Assembly (NCBI GenBank): GCA_002633025.1
Contig: NMRB01001325.1
Location: 26,899 to 90,898 of the forward strand
Source: Notospermus geniculatus
Lineage: Eukaryota; Nemertea; Pilidiophora; Heteronemertea; Lineidae
Reading direction: 5' to 3'
DNA: 64,000 nt
How positions within the stretch are numbered: position 1 is the first letter of the stretch; the number at the start of each line of letters is the position of its first letter. The notes below the pieces were generated by a model. That model did no database searches and was not told the origin of the DNA. It saw only the letters and a list, made by a program, of their open reading frames with translations. Below are positions 10,381-21,954 of this stretch, in pieces. The translations under genes were made by a program, and so were the position numbers.

Positions 10381-12541
10381 TATGGCAAGCGGATTGTCCA
10401 GTTATTCAAAAAACCTATATTTTTGCAATAAAACTTAGTTTTATGCTCATAAATCTTAGTTTTTGTGGAGAAAATATACGTTTTTTGAAAAAAACTAAGT
10501 TTTTTGCCCAAAAAACCTGTTTTTTTGCAATAAAACTTATATTTTTACCAAAAACCTGGTTTTTTGCAATAAAACTAAGTTTTATGCTCATAAATATAGG
10601 TTTTTGAATCATCAGCATAAAACTTAGTTTTTTGTCTAAAAATGTTAGTTTTCCGGCAATAACTGGACAAAATAGCCCCAAACCCTATATTTATGCTTAA
10701 AAAACCTGGTTTTATACAAAATTAGTTTTTCTTCAATAAAACCAGTATTTTTGGAGAAAATACATGTATAGGTTTTTTGAATAACTGGACAAATGGCGTA
10801 TATGGCAAGCGGATTGTCCAGTTATTCAAAAAACCTACATTTTTGCAATAAAACTTAGTTTTATGACAAATATTAAATCAAAATGTTCCAGGGTCATATA
10901 TCCTCATTAGATGCACCTGATAAATATCGGAGACAATCCAGTTACAGTTCAGGAGTTACTGGACTTTGAACTTTGGTTTTGGCCACCTGGTGGCGAACCG
11001 AAGAATCGAATCGCACTGAAAAGTGGCGTCATACAGGGCTTTCACTAAGATTTTCCCTACCTGGGTCATGGCTTCCACAATTTTTTTATGGAAGTCAATT
11101 TGGGAAGATGCCGGGGTCTTTAGACTTCCAGCAATTCGTTTTTGGGGTCATGACTTCTTGTTATATTTTACTGGGGTCAAATCTTCCCTTCGTATGCTGC
11201 TGCTGGTACCGCGTGCTAACTAGGAGTGTGTGTTTGCCAGTTCTAGCAAGGATTGGGCGTATTGAAGAACATTTGGCCGGCTCACGACTTCCAATATCTT
11301 GATACCTGCGTCAGCCGCAGCCCTACTCAGGCGTAATGGAGACTGAGTATACAGATAGGACTTCCACACTTTCTCTATCAGCGTATCATAGAATTTACCT
11401 GCGTTTTTGAGACTTCGGAGTTATTCATATTTGCGTAATTTCTGTTGTTTGCATGCGTAATAGACGCCATACGCAGGCTTAATGAAAGCCCTGGTCATAG
11501 GTGGTCACCTGACATAGGGATGTATATGTACAAAGTTTCACGTCAATGGCCCAAGCAGTTCCCGAAACACACCACCACATGACTAAATTTTGAACTTTGA
11601 CCTCTGTGACCTTGAAAAGTCGGTCAAATCAAAAACCCCTTACTTACGTCATGCATCCTCATTAGAAGCATCAATGATAAAAATTTGGAGAGGATCCAGT
11701 CATTAGTTCATGAGTTATTGCAGTTTTTGTGTTTTTGGTTTCCGCCACCTGGTGGCCAAGCTGAGAGTCAAATCGGACCGAAACTTGGTGTCATAGGTCA
11801 TCTGACCTAGGGGTATATATGAACCAAATTTCAGGTCAATAGCACCTGCGGTTAGGAAACGTGCCACTTAAAGGCAAAATTTTGAACTTTGACCTCTGTG
11901 ACCTTGAAAAGTAGGTCAAATCAAAAACCCGTTATATATGTAATGTACCCTCATTAGATACACCTATGATAAAAGTTTGGAGGTGATCCAGTCATTAGTT
12001 CAGGAGTTATTGCACTTTTTGTGTTTTCGGTTTCCGCCACCTGGTGGCCAAGCTAAGAGTCGAATCGGACCGAAACTTGGTGTCGTAGGTCATCTGACCT
12101 AGGGGTATATATGTACCAAGTTTCAGATCAATAGCTTCAGCGATTACGAAACGTGCCCTGCTAACGGACGACGACGACGACGACGGACGACGACGACGAC
12201 GGACGACGGACGCAGACCCACGACAAGAGCTCACCCCAGGTGAGCTAAAAACTTAGTTTTTCTTCAATAAAACCAGTATTTTTGGAGAAAATATAGGTTT
12301 TTTGAATAACTGGACAATCCGCTTACCATAAGCATAAAACTTAGTTTTATTGCAAAAAAACAGGTTTTTTGTAAAAATATAAGTTTTATTGCAAAAAACC
12401 CAGGTTTTTTGGGCAAAAAACTTAGTTTTTTTTCAAAAAAACCTATATTTTCTCCACAAAAAGTAAGTTTTTTGAGCATAAAACTAAGTTTTATTGCAAA
12501 AATATAGGTTTTTTGAATAACTGGACAATCCGCTTGCCATA
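10381..12541. mobile_element. Foldback DNA element with AAAACTTAGTTTT-rich inverted termini
   Basis: The left end 'tatggcaagcggattgtcc' is matched in reverse complement at the right end (12522-12541). Both arms are several hundred bases of AT-rich sequence made of short palindromes such as 'aaaacttagtttt'. A second left terminus starts at 10801 and a second right terminus lies near 12298-12332, so arms are nested or duplicated. TA dinucleotides flank the ends. No transposase is visible, so it is a non-autonomous foldback element. Confidence 0.8.
10880..12165. repeat. Diverged direct repeats of about 300 bp inside the foldback element
   Basis: The motifs 'gccacctggtggc', 'gacctctgtgaccttgaaaag', 'cagtcattagttca' and 'aaacttggtgtc' recur in order three to four times. 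The array ends in a GAC-rich run (12167-12215) and 'gagctcaccccaggtgagct'. The same repeat family appears at 26469-27560 and 35020-35425. Confidence 0.75.
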
Positions 12542-13037
12542 TGCGGGTACCCGGATGTGATTACGAAAATACTAAGTCTGGGGCTGGTCCCTCCCCGGTG
12601 CACTACTGCCACCTGGCGGGAACAGCTGGAGCTGGTCTCACGATTGAAGTAAAACAAGCGACCAGGTAAATGGTTCGGCTAGTCTTGCGTTCTCGGAAAA
12701 AATCCGTCGATTCGGTCTCTTTTTTCTCGACAACGACGTTATGATAAAATCAAACGCACTCATAAACAAAAACTAATTACCACTTGAATATTTTTCGAGC
12801 CAAGTTCCATACACAATTCAACCCAGTTAGCTCACGCTCGTGCGAATCAGATTCGGCCCATTTTCGTCCCCCTCACACCCAACTCATTTCTCATTGAAAG
12901 GGAGAAAATCCAGCCTCAAGCATAATATGCATCCGCTCTTTCAGGCCCAAAAAACCCCAATATCTCAAAAACAATGCAACGTATCAAAATTTCGTTGACT
13001 TCAGACAAAACTACATACAATTCACCGTATATACATG
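12542..13037. other. No recognisable feature
   Basis: Unique-looking AT-rich sequence between two transposons. I see no gene, repeat or RNA here. Confidence 0.5.
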
Positions 13038-14046
13038 TATATCGGGTGGGCATAAAAAAATGGGCCGTACTTTGATGCTATATTGCTCCATTATCCTTTT
13101 TTCAAACCGTTTCAAACTTTAGACTTTCAAATGGTATGATGTTGGTAATATACTGACGAATTCTCAATGTCATAGCTTGAGTAGTCTGTACATAGTGTTA
13201 AAATGAAAACATAGCCTCAAAAACGCACGTTCCGGTGACCGGTTCCGGTGCCACGTGTCATGAGTAGCGGGTGTGCTGCATCTGTATGACACGCGTAAAT
13301 CAATTGTTGTCTGGGAAAATTGTCTGGCTCTAGTGTCAGAGAAACTCTTCTGCCAGATAGGCACAAGTTTGCTGAATCAAGATGTTTTTTTTCCGCGACG
13401 GACAGGGAATTGATCGCAACATGTTTCAGAGAAAAGTGTTGCAGAGGGGCAAAAATTGTGAAAGAATTCCCTGAGAAGAACTGGAATAAAAGTTCCGTTT
13501 AACAATGTGATCAGAAAGTTGGTAAGGACAGGTTCCCCAGAAAGGAAGTCAGAAGTGACTCCTTCATTCATAACTAAGGACGAGTGGCCACCGCAGAACC
13601 CGACTGCAGTCCCATGGACTGCTCCGTGTGGAATTCTCTGAGCGAGAAGGTTTTTGAGGGTCGCACGGGAAAATTCACTGAGAGGATGAACTAAAAGCAC
13701 TGCTGGAAAAAAATACTCTTAAGTAGATTCGGGAGTAGACTCAATCAGTTTATGGAGGAAACGTTTGCGCGCCGTCTACCAAGAAAATGGAGGACCAATT
13801 GATCACCTTTTCAAGTGAAACAAGGTTGGACATCATTTTGAAATGTCCGGAACATGCGTTTTTGACTCTTTATTTTGATATTGGTCCCATGAACAGAAAT
13901 CTTAACGGATTAAATTGAAATTTGGTCTGTAAACTTAGGACATGATGGCTTTTGAGTGCGCAAATTTTTAGAAGCTGACGTAAGAGGGTTTCGGAGATAT
14001 CGAGTGTCAAAATACGGCCCGTTTTTTTTTATGCCCACCCGATATA
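13038..14046. mobile_element. Non-autonomous Tc1/mariner-type element, about 1 kb
   Basis: The left terminus 'tatcgggtgggcataaaa' and the right terminus (14010-14046) are inverted repeats of about 30 bp, flanked by TA as expected for Tc1/mariner insertion. Remnants of a transposase lie inside. Autonomous members are about 1.3 kb or more, so this is a deletion derivative. Confidence 0.85.
13330..13692 (+). pseudogene. Tc1/mariner transposase remnant with the catalytic centre deleted
   Basis: Frame 13320-13502 ends in a helix-turn-helix-like segment (KIVKEFPEKNWNKSSV). A one-base shift near 13500 continues it for about 40 residues. It then passes directly into sequence resembling the end of such transposases (TKDEWPPQ, then after another shift WNSLSEKVFEGRT, stop near 13692). 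The middle, which would hold the DDE/D residues, is missing. The assignment rests on motif resemblance only. Confidence 0.65.
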
Positions 14047-14470
14047 CCATGATCAATAACATTGGACAAAACATGACTCCACAATCGATTGTAAACGCAA
14101 AATCTGACACGAAAATAAGGGTCACTTGGTGAGCCAATAACCCAAGTTGGGGGGGGGGGTAGACTGAGTAACAGTAACCATGATGGGAACGCATCATAAA
14201 CATCTAAATTAACGTAGACTATACGTGTTTAATTGCAGCTTTTCTGTTGCTGCTGATGTATTGTGAACAGGGCCGTATTTAACTTCTTGGTCGGGGGTGG
14301 GTGGGTGGAGGACAAAAGCCTCTCGGGGGAGACCTTTTTGGTCGTTTCCAAAAATCTACACGAAAATCACGTTTTGGGTCCTCCACTTCGGGTGGTTATC
14401 ACGGGCTGTGGTGCCCTCACAAATTGTTCAATTACGTATTGTTTAGTGTTAGTACAGGTGTAATAATAGT
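14047..14470. other. No gene seen; a G-run at 14148-14157
   Basis: No coding sequence can be supported. Only short homopolymer runs are visible. Confidence 0.4.
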
Positions 14471-14474
14471 AGTT

Positions 14475-15012
14475 TGACTCTCGTCGATAGTCTCATCAAC
14501 AATTGGTAGGGGGCGTTCCGTTTCGCTGTCTGGCCTAATATCCTTTATCTGGGACCGATTTTCGTTTGAGGATTTGTCCTTCCTGGGTGCGTACGTTAGA
14601 TGATCTTGGGTGCGATGTGGAGCTGACGTTTTAGCTGGTGTCCATTCTATGTCCTCCTGGATCCCGACTCATGAATTTAGTGGCTGTACGGGTCTGGTTT
14701 GGCGTGTTTATCATGGTAGTACTTAGCCGTTTCTTGGCGTTTTGCTAAGATTCTCTGTACTATCTGTTAACTGTCTGCACTGTTCCTTCGGCTAAGCCGT
14801 TGGACCGTGGGCAGTGTGGACTGGAGGTTTTATGGGTAAAACTTGAAGTTGAACTTGTGGCTAGCATATTGCGGACCGTTGTCTGTCAGCAATTTGCTCT
14901 GGGATGTCATGTCGCGGATGATACAGGTCTGTATTTTTCTTGTTGAATAAAGTAAAAAATGTTCATGTATTATGAAACAGTAGTAGGTGTGCCTGGATAG
15001 GCTCATTTGCAT
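14475..15012 (-). pseudogene. Retroelement integrase relic
   Basis: The minus-strand frame ending near 14830 carries TDNGPQYAS, the second-aspartate motif of Gypsy/retroviral integrases. In a shifted frame just downstream (14820-14760) is SNGLAEGTVQTV, the motif with the catalytic glutamate, followed by RQETAKYYHDKHA. Stops and shifts are frequent. It is an old relic, unrelated in sequence to the 3-7 kb element. Confidence 0.7.
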
Positions 15013-15301
15013 ATCAAGGGGTCTGACGTCATAGTGTCAGTGGGGTCAACCCTAGGTCGAATTAGAATATCAAGGGGGTCGCGTGGGGATGTGATGACGT
15101 AAGAAGCGTGTGTGAAAAGGATGAATGGGGAGATTTAAACGTGTCAGGACAAGTTTGTGTTGGGAGTGCTATGTAAAAGTTATTGTTGGGGATATATCTT
15201 AGCAAGCCCCAAAAAATACTGTTGTTCGGTTTGTCTCTTGGAAGATATTTTGGCGTCCTGAGAAGGACGGTTGGTTTGTGCGTGTGTGTTCTGCACAGCG
15301 A

Positions 15302-15856
15302 TCAGTAGTCGTCGAATGGTTCGATGCAAGAATATTCTGATTCTCCCTCTATGTTGTAATACGGCGGTGGGTATGCTTGTTCTTCGGGCATCTCTTCATC
15401 AGCATCGTAAATGGCTTGTTCTTCGGGCATCTCTTCATCAGCATCGTAAATGGCTTGTTCTTCGGGCATTTCTTCATCAGCAGCGTAAATGGCTTGTTCT
15501 TCGGGCATCTCTTCATCAGCATCGTGAATGGCTTGTTCTTCGGGCATCTCTTCATCAGCAGCGTAAATGGCTTGTTCGTCGGGCATCTCTCCATTGTCTT
15601 CGTAAATTCCTTGAAGGAAGTCGTATTATTATAATTCTTCGTCGTCGTCACTACTCGAATAATAGTAGCATCCAGGATTCTCGTACCGGTCCCAATACTT
15701 GAATTCTTCCTCCGAGCATTCGCTGTAGCCTGAGTCGTCATCGGTATATTCCATCAAATCCCACTCGTCGCCGTAGGAGTGCAATCCAGCACCAGCCAGC
15801 AGTCTCCGGTGGTTTCCTTCCCATATGATGAAGCCTCTTCCTGCACTAGCCATCAA
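15302..15856 (-). CDS. Acidic repeat protein, frame split by TAA TAA
   Basis: A 75-residue frame begins at ATG 15856 and is rich in D, E, S, Y and G. It ends at two consecutive TAA codons near 15627-15632. The same frame reopens and runs through about six 13-residue repeats (EEMPEEQAIYDAD-like) to 15302, with its own ATG at 15586. Whether this is one gene with a nonsense scar, a spliced gene or two frames is open. I do not recognise a family. Codon-phase repeats argue for real coding history. Confidence 0.45.
15377..15590. repeat. 39-bp minisatellite, about 5.5 copies
   Basis: The unit contains 'cttgttcttcgggcatctc' and 'ttcatcagcatcgtaaatgg'. Copies differ by single bases. The period is a multiple of three, so the reading frame is kept. 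Confidence 0.93.
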
Positions 15857-16620
15857 ATGGGGTACAGGCGCAACATTCTATCCCACCAGATGTCTCTAGT
15901 AGTACCAGGTTAAATGCTATAGGCAAAATGAATAGAGCCAACCTGTTTTTGCTGAATACTGAGAAAACCGTTCATTAAATCCACCAACATGCAGTGGAAA
16001 AGTTCTTCATAATTATATATAAAATACATTCTGACTATTCTTGAATACCTCAGTTGAAGGAGGTACGCCCTGCTCATATGAAAATTAGCCTTATTGTTTG
16101 GACTTAGTCTGTAAATTGGTTCACTTTTTCTGTTATTTCTCACATGAGTAGAGCTTTAACTGCTCATGAAAAATGTTTTAACTCCTGACCATTTTATTAA
16201 TTATCCAAACAGAAAATAATCTCTCGCTGCAAGTTGTATGATTAATCAAATAATAAAGGAGTTAGAGGCAAAAAAGCTGTTTTGACAATGCATTCACCCT
16301 CTTCATTCTAACCTTGTTGGTTGGCTTGTTGTTCTAACCGATTGGTTGGCTTTTCCCAGGCAACAGGTTGAGACTTGTCCGAAAGTAAAGTTTATGATGT
16401 ATGCTTAGTAATCTATCAAGTTACTCAAAAACAAAAAGAAAATGTTTAAGCGGTTTTCTGAGGTATTTTCAGCGTCTCCTCCGAAAAGAAAACGCCCCGA
16501 TTGGCTGGTTTTCACAGGCAACAGGTTGAGACTTGTCCTAAAGCAGCATTGGTGATGTAACTTATAAGTAAGCCTAAAAGTTATCAATGAAATAAACGGG
16601 AATGTGTTTGGGCAGATTTC
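15857..16620. repeat. AT-rich stretch with a two-copy repeat
   Basis: 'aggcaacaggttgagacttg' occurs near 16358 and 16516 within blocks of about 60 bp that also share 'gattggctggttttc'-like starts. Nothing else is recognisable. Confidence 0.55.
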
Positions 16621-17439
16621 CCTCCCATTTTATCAGTCCGCTGAGAGGCAGGCGTCATTCGAGAAGATTCTTGAAGAGGAAGGAGCTCAGTCCGAATTTT
16701 GTGCCGAAGTTCCAAATTTTACATTTCTTATTTCGATATTCGTTTGGATCTTGTGGTCAATACTAAGGTAAGTTTTTTGTCTTACAATAAAATGATGGGT
16801 TTACTTACTCCGGGAAAAATATAGGCCTATGATTTAACTTGCCATCATACCTTTTTTTTCGACACGAGGTGCCATTCCTCATGTCTAGATTTGATGCGTA
16901 CACATACTGCGTTCCATCGTGCGAAATTCATAAAGAAAACGTAGTTTTATTTTATATCCGGCGATGAAGGGGTAATGATGAAGTTAGGCCTTTCTGTTGT
17001 TTCAGACGCGCTATGGCCTGTAATGATAATGTATCAACTCAAGAAATGAGAGCAATTACCGACCCCGGCCTGACGCTGTCGCCGGTAAGTAACGTCTGAA
17101 TTTTTTTTCTGTACAAAAAAAAGAGAAACAGAAAGAAAAAAGGTGAAAACATGATAAACTCTCATAAAAAATGTGTTTTTTTCCGCAGAATGTGACGCTT
17201 GACCAATGGCGGGGTGTCTTGATCTATCTCTATGAGAAATTGGAAGCTGGTGGTCTAACCGGATCGCTGCCCGAAAGAATGTTTGCGAGGCCGGAATTAC
17301 ACCAGGCGATTCGGGATTTCAATGCTGTGGTTGTAAGTAAACACGCCATTTTCTAACGTCATTCGCCCATTTTGCGTCCAATGACCATGGTTTCGGCACC
17401 AACGCGCACCCCTTTCAAACGTGCCTGCAATTGTTTTTT

Positions 17440-17728
17440 TCAGACGACTAGAGCTTCACACTGAAACCGACTTGAAAGCGTTTTCCGTAAAACGTTTTAC
17501 GGAAAACGCTTTCGACCAAAAACTACTGTGCCACACTACAGTCACCAAAGCGTTTTCAAAACGGTTGCCGCGCCCGAATGACGTCGAGTCGTTTTGAAAC
17601 CACTTCTGGAACCGTTTTCGTTAAAACGCTTTCAAACCGTTTTAAGAGGGCTCTAGTGTGGCATCCTAAACCGTTTTAACATCTTAAAACGTTTTCAAAC
17701 CGTTTTAAAAGCCTAGTGTGAACGCAGC
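17440..17728. repeat. Small MITE-like block of AAACCGTTTTAA palindromes
   Basis: The block begins near 'agagcttcacactgaaacc' and ends near 'gcctagtgtgaacgcagct', weakly inverted ends. In between, 'aaacgcttt', 'aaccgtttt' and their complements recur about ten times. It lies in an intron of the PolB-like gene. Confidence 0.5.
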
Positions 17729-17799
17729 TTAGAAGAATCCGATTGCCGGCTTTGCTGCGTTGGGCCAATTTTATGCATCGGGATGATAGGATTTCGCCC

Positions 17800-18791
17800 C
17801 AGGGTGTCTCAAAAAAAGTTACCATTTTGATTTGATCTCTAGTCCACATTTTTTTGGACTAAATATTTCATCTTTTCAGGTTTGGTAGTGAATATTTGGG
17901 TGATTTGATTCATACAGGAAGTTTGACTTTTTATTCACTATGGTGTTCATGCTGGAGCAAAAACAAACATGATAGAAATGCGCAAAGCCATGATATTTTT
18001 GTATCGAGTGGCCACCGCAGAAAATGACAACCCTAATTTAATATGGCGTTATCCAGAAAGTATCAAAGCTATGACTTTGATATTTTGCACCTTCTATCTA
18101 AAGAATATTAGACAACTTTCCTCGAAATTTAAGCTCCATAGAATAAACAGCATTAAAATAGCAGTATATTCAAAATTTCTCGCCAAACGTGCAATGGTGG
18201 TCAATGAAATTGCGCTGAAGTTTCTGCACGGCATTTTTGACATGAATTTTTAAACATGTCGCTGTTTTAGTGCTGTGTAAACTACTGAGCTGAATTTTTG
18301 GGGAAATCTACCTGATATCCTTTAGATAATTGATGCAAAATATTAAAGTTATAACAGCAATATTTTTTGAATAACCCCATATAATAAAGGGTTTTCGTTT
18401 TGGGGGGGNTCTTTTAGAACCAATTTAAAAACTCATCTTTTTATGAAATATTTGTATTAGGCCTAGATGAATTTTTATGTTTTTAATAATCATGCTACGT
18501 GTCTTACTTTGTAAAGCGCTTTGAAATATTTTATGTAAAGCGCTATAGAAGTGGTTTTTAATAATAATAATAATAATAATAAAATGTCTATTTTCGGTCA
18601 CTGAATCGTAAAACTGCAAAATCACAAAAACTGTTATTGTGATTGTTACAAAAATGATATCAAAACCATTCTAATTTGATAAAAAATTCCCAGGTTTCTT
18701 CTAATGTGGACAGGAGTTTCATTTCAAAGAAATCAAGAGTTTAACTTTTAGACATGATCAAAATGGTAACATTTTTTTTGAGACATTCTGT
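17800..18791. mobile_element. Non-autonomous mariner-like element in an intron
   Basis: The left end 'agggtgtctcaaaaaaagtt' followed by 'accattttgat' pairs with the right end 18750-18791 (reverse complement 'gaatgtctcaaaaaaaatg', 'ttaccattttgatcat'). The size is about 1 kb. No transposase is recognised. An N lies at 18409. Confidence 0.65.
18440..18592 (+). repeat. Retroelement 3' tail with AAT microsatellite
   Basis: 'tgtaaagcgctttgaaat' and 'gtaaagcgctatagaagtgg' precede (TAA)n at 18570-18592. This resembles 3' ends common to animal non-LTR elements and their SINEs. It is nested in the 17800-18791 element. Confidence 0.55.
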
Positions 18792-19154
18792 ATATCAAAA
18801 TCTTGTCTCGGTAAGTTTTTCCGCAATAAATGTTTGTTTTTTTTGCGTAGCGGTTAATATCACTCAAAAAGCGGATGGTGAATATAATCTTTTTTTTGCA
18901 GTGCACGGAACTGATTGACAATCAAGAGTTCCTGGCGCAACGCAGGATGGCCGTTTAGACAACATTCAACAGCGAGAGGTGTGTAACTAACCCCCATATT
19001 CTGTGGTCAGTCTATGTCTTGCCGTGTGATAGGTAACTCATGTATGTCTTTTTTTCCCGCAGCAACCATCGCAACAAGACGACCTTTCCTTTTTCTGGGA
19101 TGACTCCGAACCGGCAACCCCGCCAGGCGTGGAAGAAGCGCTGCAGGAACCCCC

Positions 19155-19527
19155 GCCAGTCAGGGAAGAAGAACCGATGCAACCAGGACCGTCGTCCTCG
19201 CCACGCCCTGGACCTAGCGGCATTGGCGTATGTACCATCTCCCTTTTTTCTTTACTCAAAAATTCTATTTTCATTTTGTCGCCACACAACCGCCCTTACC
19301 CGCATGTATTATATTTACAGCAAATCGGTGGTAATCAGGAAGAAACCCCGTCAGTCAGGGAAAAACCCATGCAACCAGGACCGTCGTCCTCGCCACGCCC
19401 TGGACCTAGTGGCATTGGCGTATGTACCTTCTCCCTTTTTTCTTTACTCAAAAATTCTATTTTCATTTTGTCGCCACACAACCGCCCTTACCCGCATGTA
19501 TTATATTTACAGCAAATCGATGGTAAT
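19155..19527. repeat. Tandem exon duplication, 192-bp period
   Basis: The 3' half of exon 19063-19227, its donor, the intron and the next acceptor are repeated 192 bp downstream (exon 19321-19419 and its intron). The duplicated exon keeps phase 0 and adds a second Pro/Ser-rich segment (MQPGPSSSPRPGPSGIG). Confidence 0.9.
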
Positions 19528-20708
19528 CAGGAACAACCAATGGAGGTGGTCGATGGGCCTGAAAATAATCAAGAACCTCTTCAGGTAAATAAATTCACGT
19601 ATCATTCACCATCTCTCATTCCTCATGATCATCGAAGGTTGGATTGTCGTTAATTTGTGCATTTTCTTTTCTTCAGAACAATGGTGGCCCGCTTTATAGA
19701 ATCGTGTCAGACAGGATGCGGCGCGTCACAAACTTTCGGACGCAAGGGAGAGATGTCGAAATTCGCTTCACGCCTATCGACCTCGCTCCAAATTTCCAGG
19801 ACACGCTGGTGCACCTGGTACGCGTGATGGAGGCCGTCCTTGATGACTTCATGGCCGGTCTTCCTAACCACAATATGGTGCGGCTCACCATAGCTCATCC
19901 ACGATTGGACCATGAGATCTGGCTGCCGTTCATGAGGGTGGATGAGCTGACGGCTCTGCGAGTAATGGAGGCGATTGAAAAAGTACTGCAGTCATACGAA
20001 GAGTTCACAATCGATGAAACATTACACATGCATTTCATACATGTGGCCATCCCTCAAGGAGGTGGTCATCAAACAGGTAGGCCGATACACCAATTGACCA
20101 GGCTAAAAGAAATGCGTAGTGTTCTGCAGATAAGGAACACCGACGACCTATGTTTCGCGAGGGCCGTAACGGCTCAAGCACATGCCGACAGGTTGAGGGA
20201 TTCGAACCCTACCCTGTGGGAAAACATTCGGCACGGGCGGGAAAAACAAACCGCCCTTGCCCAAAAGCTCCATGAGAGAGCCGGTGTCCCCTTGGGCCGC
20301 TGTACAATGGACGATTGGGCAAAATTTCAGGAAGTACTGCCTGATTATCAACTTGTAATTCTTTCTGCCGAATACTTCGATGCCATTGTCTACAGGGGCC
20401 CTGAGGATGCCGGCAGAAAAAGAATAAATATTGACCATAATGACGGCCACTACGACGTACTGACCAGTATGGAGGCCTTTGTAAACAGGTCGTACTATTG
20501 TTATCGGTGCGACACGGGTTTTTCTAATCTTGGGTGCCACGTTTGTAAATTTACTTGTCCTTCATGTTTCAGGCAAGACTGCGAGCGTGGTGCATGGGTA
20601 GGTTGCGATGATTGCTGCCGTTTCTTCCCGAGCAAAAAGTGCTATGAGCGGCACAAAAGCATGCATGCAGACGATGCTCATAACGGGAACGGCAAGCGAT
20701 CCGGTTAG

Positions 20709-21050
20709 ACCACCAGCTTCCATTTTCTCATACAGCGTGTGAAACCCTATATCGATATCGGCCCTATAGAGGCCATCTTGATCACAGTCTAACATAACAT
20801 CAGGCTCGAAGCCAGTACAGAGAGCCAGATCACGCTTTAAAGGTGCTCTAGTTCGAATTGTAAACAATACGGTTTGTTTATTTACATGGTTGATTATAAT
20901 AGTTATTTTTCCTCGGACAGGTGGCAGCACCGTGTATACCAAAACATTAATGTTATCTATTTTTATATCTTTTTATAGCTATCTTGATAAATATTCTTGT
21001 AACTAAAATATATTTATGATAAAATATGGTAAAAGTCATTCACTATCTTC
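20709..21050. other. Inverted junction and unassigned minus-strand coding remnant
   Basis: Right after 20700 the sequence continues as the reverse complement of exon 17189-17332 (the LEAGGLTGSL region), joined at a short shared 'gcgatc'. Reading minus, the segment also carries TGFEPDVMLDCDQDGLY, which recurs at 23464-23549 at the start of a minor capsid gene. Minus-strand splicing borders are unclear. Confidence 0.5.
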
Positions 21051-21954
21051 CAGTAAAATCCATTTTCCAATGCTGCTTCGACCTAGACTAGTTCCTTGTC
21101 GTTCCGCTACGTGGCGCTACGCTCTACTGCACTATAACGACAAGCACGGACCACCATTTTGTATTGAATTAGTCGCAATTCCGCCTAATTCGTTTTTCCA
21201 CATCTGCACACATTCCTGCGCAGGTTCTATGCGTGGAGACGCTTTTTATGCGTGGAGAGTGGAAATGTCATGAATTTGTTCTAAATATAGCCTGGAACAC
21301 GTGTATTTTGACGGTTGAACTGACTACTGACGTGACAGCAGCATGGATTAATTATGTTCGACTCACTGGGGTTGGAAACTGGTAGGTTTACGCGGGAGGA
21401 GGCGTGAGTTTTTTCACGGTATGTTGTATGTAGGCATATACTGGGAGTCCTTTGTTTTTTCGTCTCGTTTTTGTGAGGGAATAGGCTATAGGCCTAAACT
21501 CTGCATGCAGCGCACACAGCAGCAGCAGTGCACAAGTGTGCCGTTGTGGTAGGCCTTGCTTGCATCCATCACATGTCTCCCCCACTCTGGTGGTCCTCCT
21601 GCTGGAGTGCGAGTAGGCCTAGATCATGAGGTAAACCCCAAGAAAATTTCGGCGGAACAAAGCAGGGTTTATTGAAAGCTGGACATAGTACTGGGAAACA
21701 CCCCGAGGAGTGCTAAAAATAGAATGTACTACGTCATCAATATGGTTCAAAATGGCGCCCCGTTCCTGTCTTTATATTTTCAGCCATCTATAAAGACAGG
21801 GTACCAGTCTAGCTTCGACCGGCACACACAACGCCCTTTCGCCATCTTGGTTTCGTACGTGGATAAGCAGCATGCTATCCCGGCATGCAATGTAATTCCC
21901 AGATCGGCATGTAGGCCTTTATTCTCAGGCACATTCTGCTAGACGGAAGTGGGC

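Larger units (their letters stand above)
17006..20708 (+). pseudogene. Spliced Polinton PolB amino-terminal gene
   Basis: Exons with clean AG/GT borders are 17006-17084 (ATG 17013), 17189-17332, 18902-18978, 19063-19227, 19321-19419, 19513-19584 and 19677-20708. All joins are in phase 0 except after 18902-18978. That exon has a TAG and is 77 bases long; a single lost base near 18956 would explain both faults. An upstream exon may end at 16766. The last exon matches the PolB amino-terminal regions at 32-39 kb closely and ends in a cysteine-rich domain (CYRCDTGF ... CPSCFRQDC). It breaks off at 20700, before the exonuclease domain. Protein-primed family-B polymerases replicate Polintons. Introns in a Polinton gene are notable. 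The exon 2 product is unrecognised. Confidence 0.75.

Noticed and set aside
10359-10681. Protein-coding frames of 80-90 residues
   Set aside because: They are translations of AT-rich palindromic foldback arms and occur on both strands.
15377-15590. CRISPR-like array
   Set aside because: The units are contiguous 39-bp coding repeats with no spacers, in an animal genome.
15377-15634. Plus-strand 85-residue repeat protein (FFGHLFISIVNGL units)
   Set aside because: It mirrors the minisatellite; the minus frame has the acidic composition and connects to a longer frame.
19040-19588. 182-residue unspliced frame
   Set aside because: It reads through two introns with clear GT-AG borders in a frame not used by the exons.
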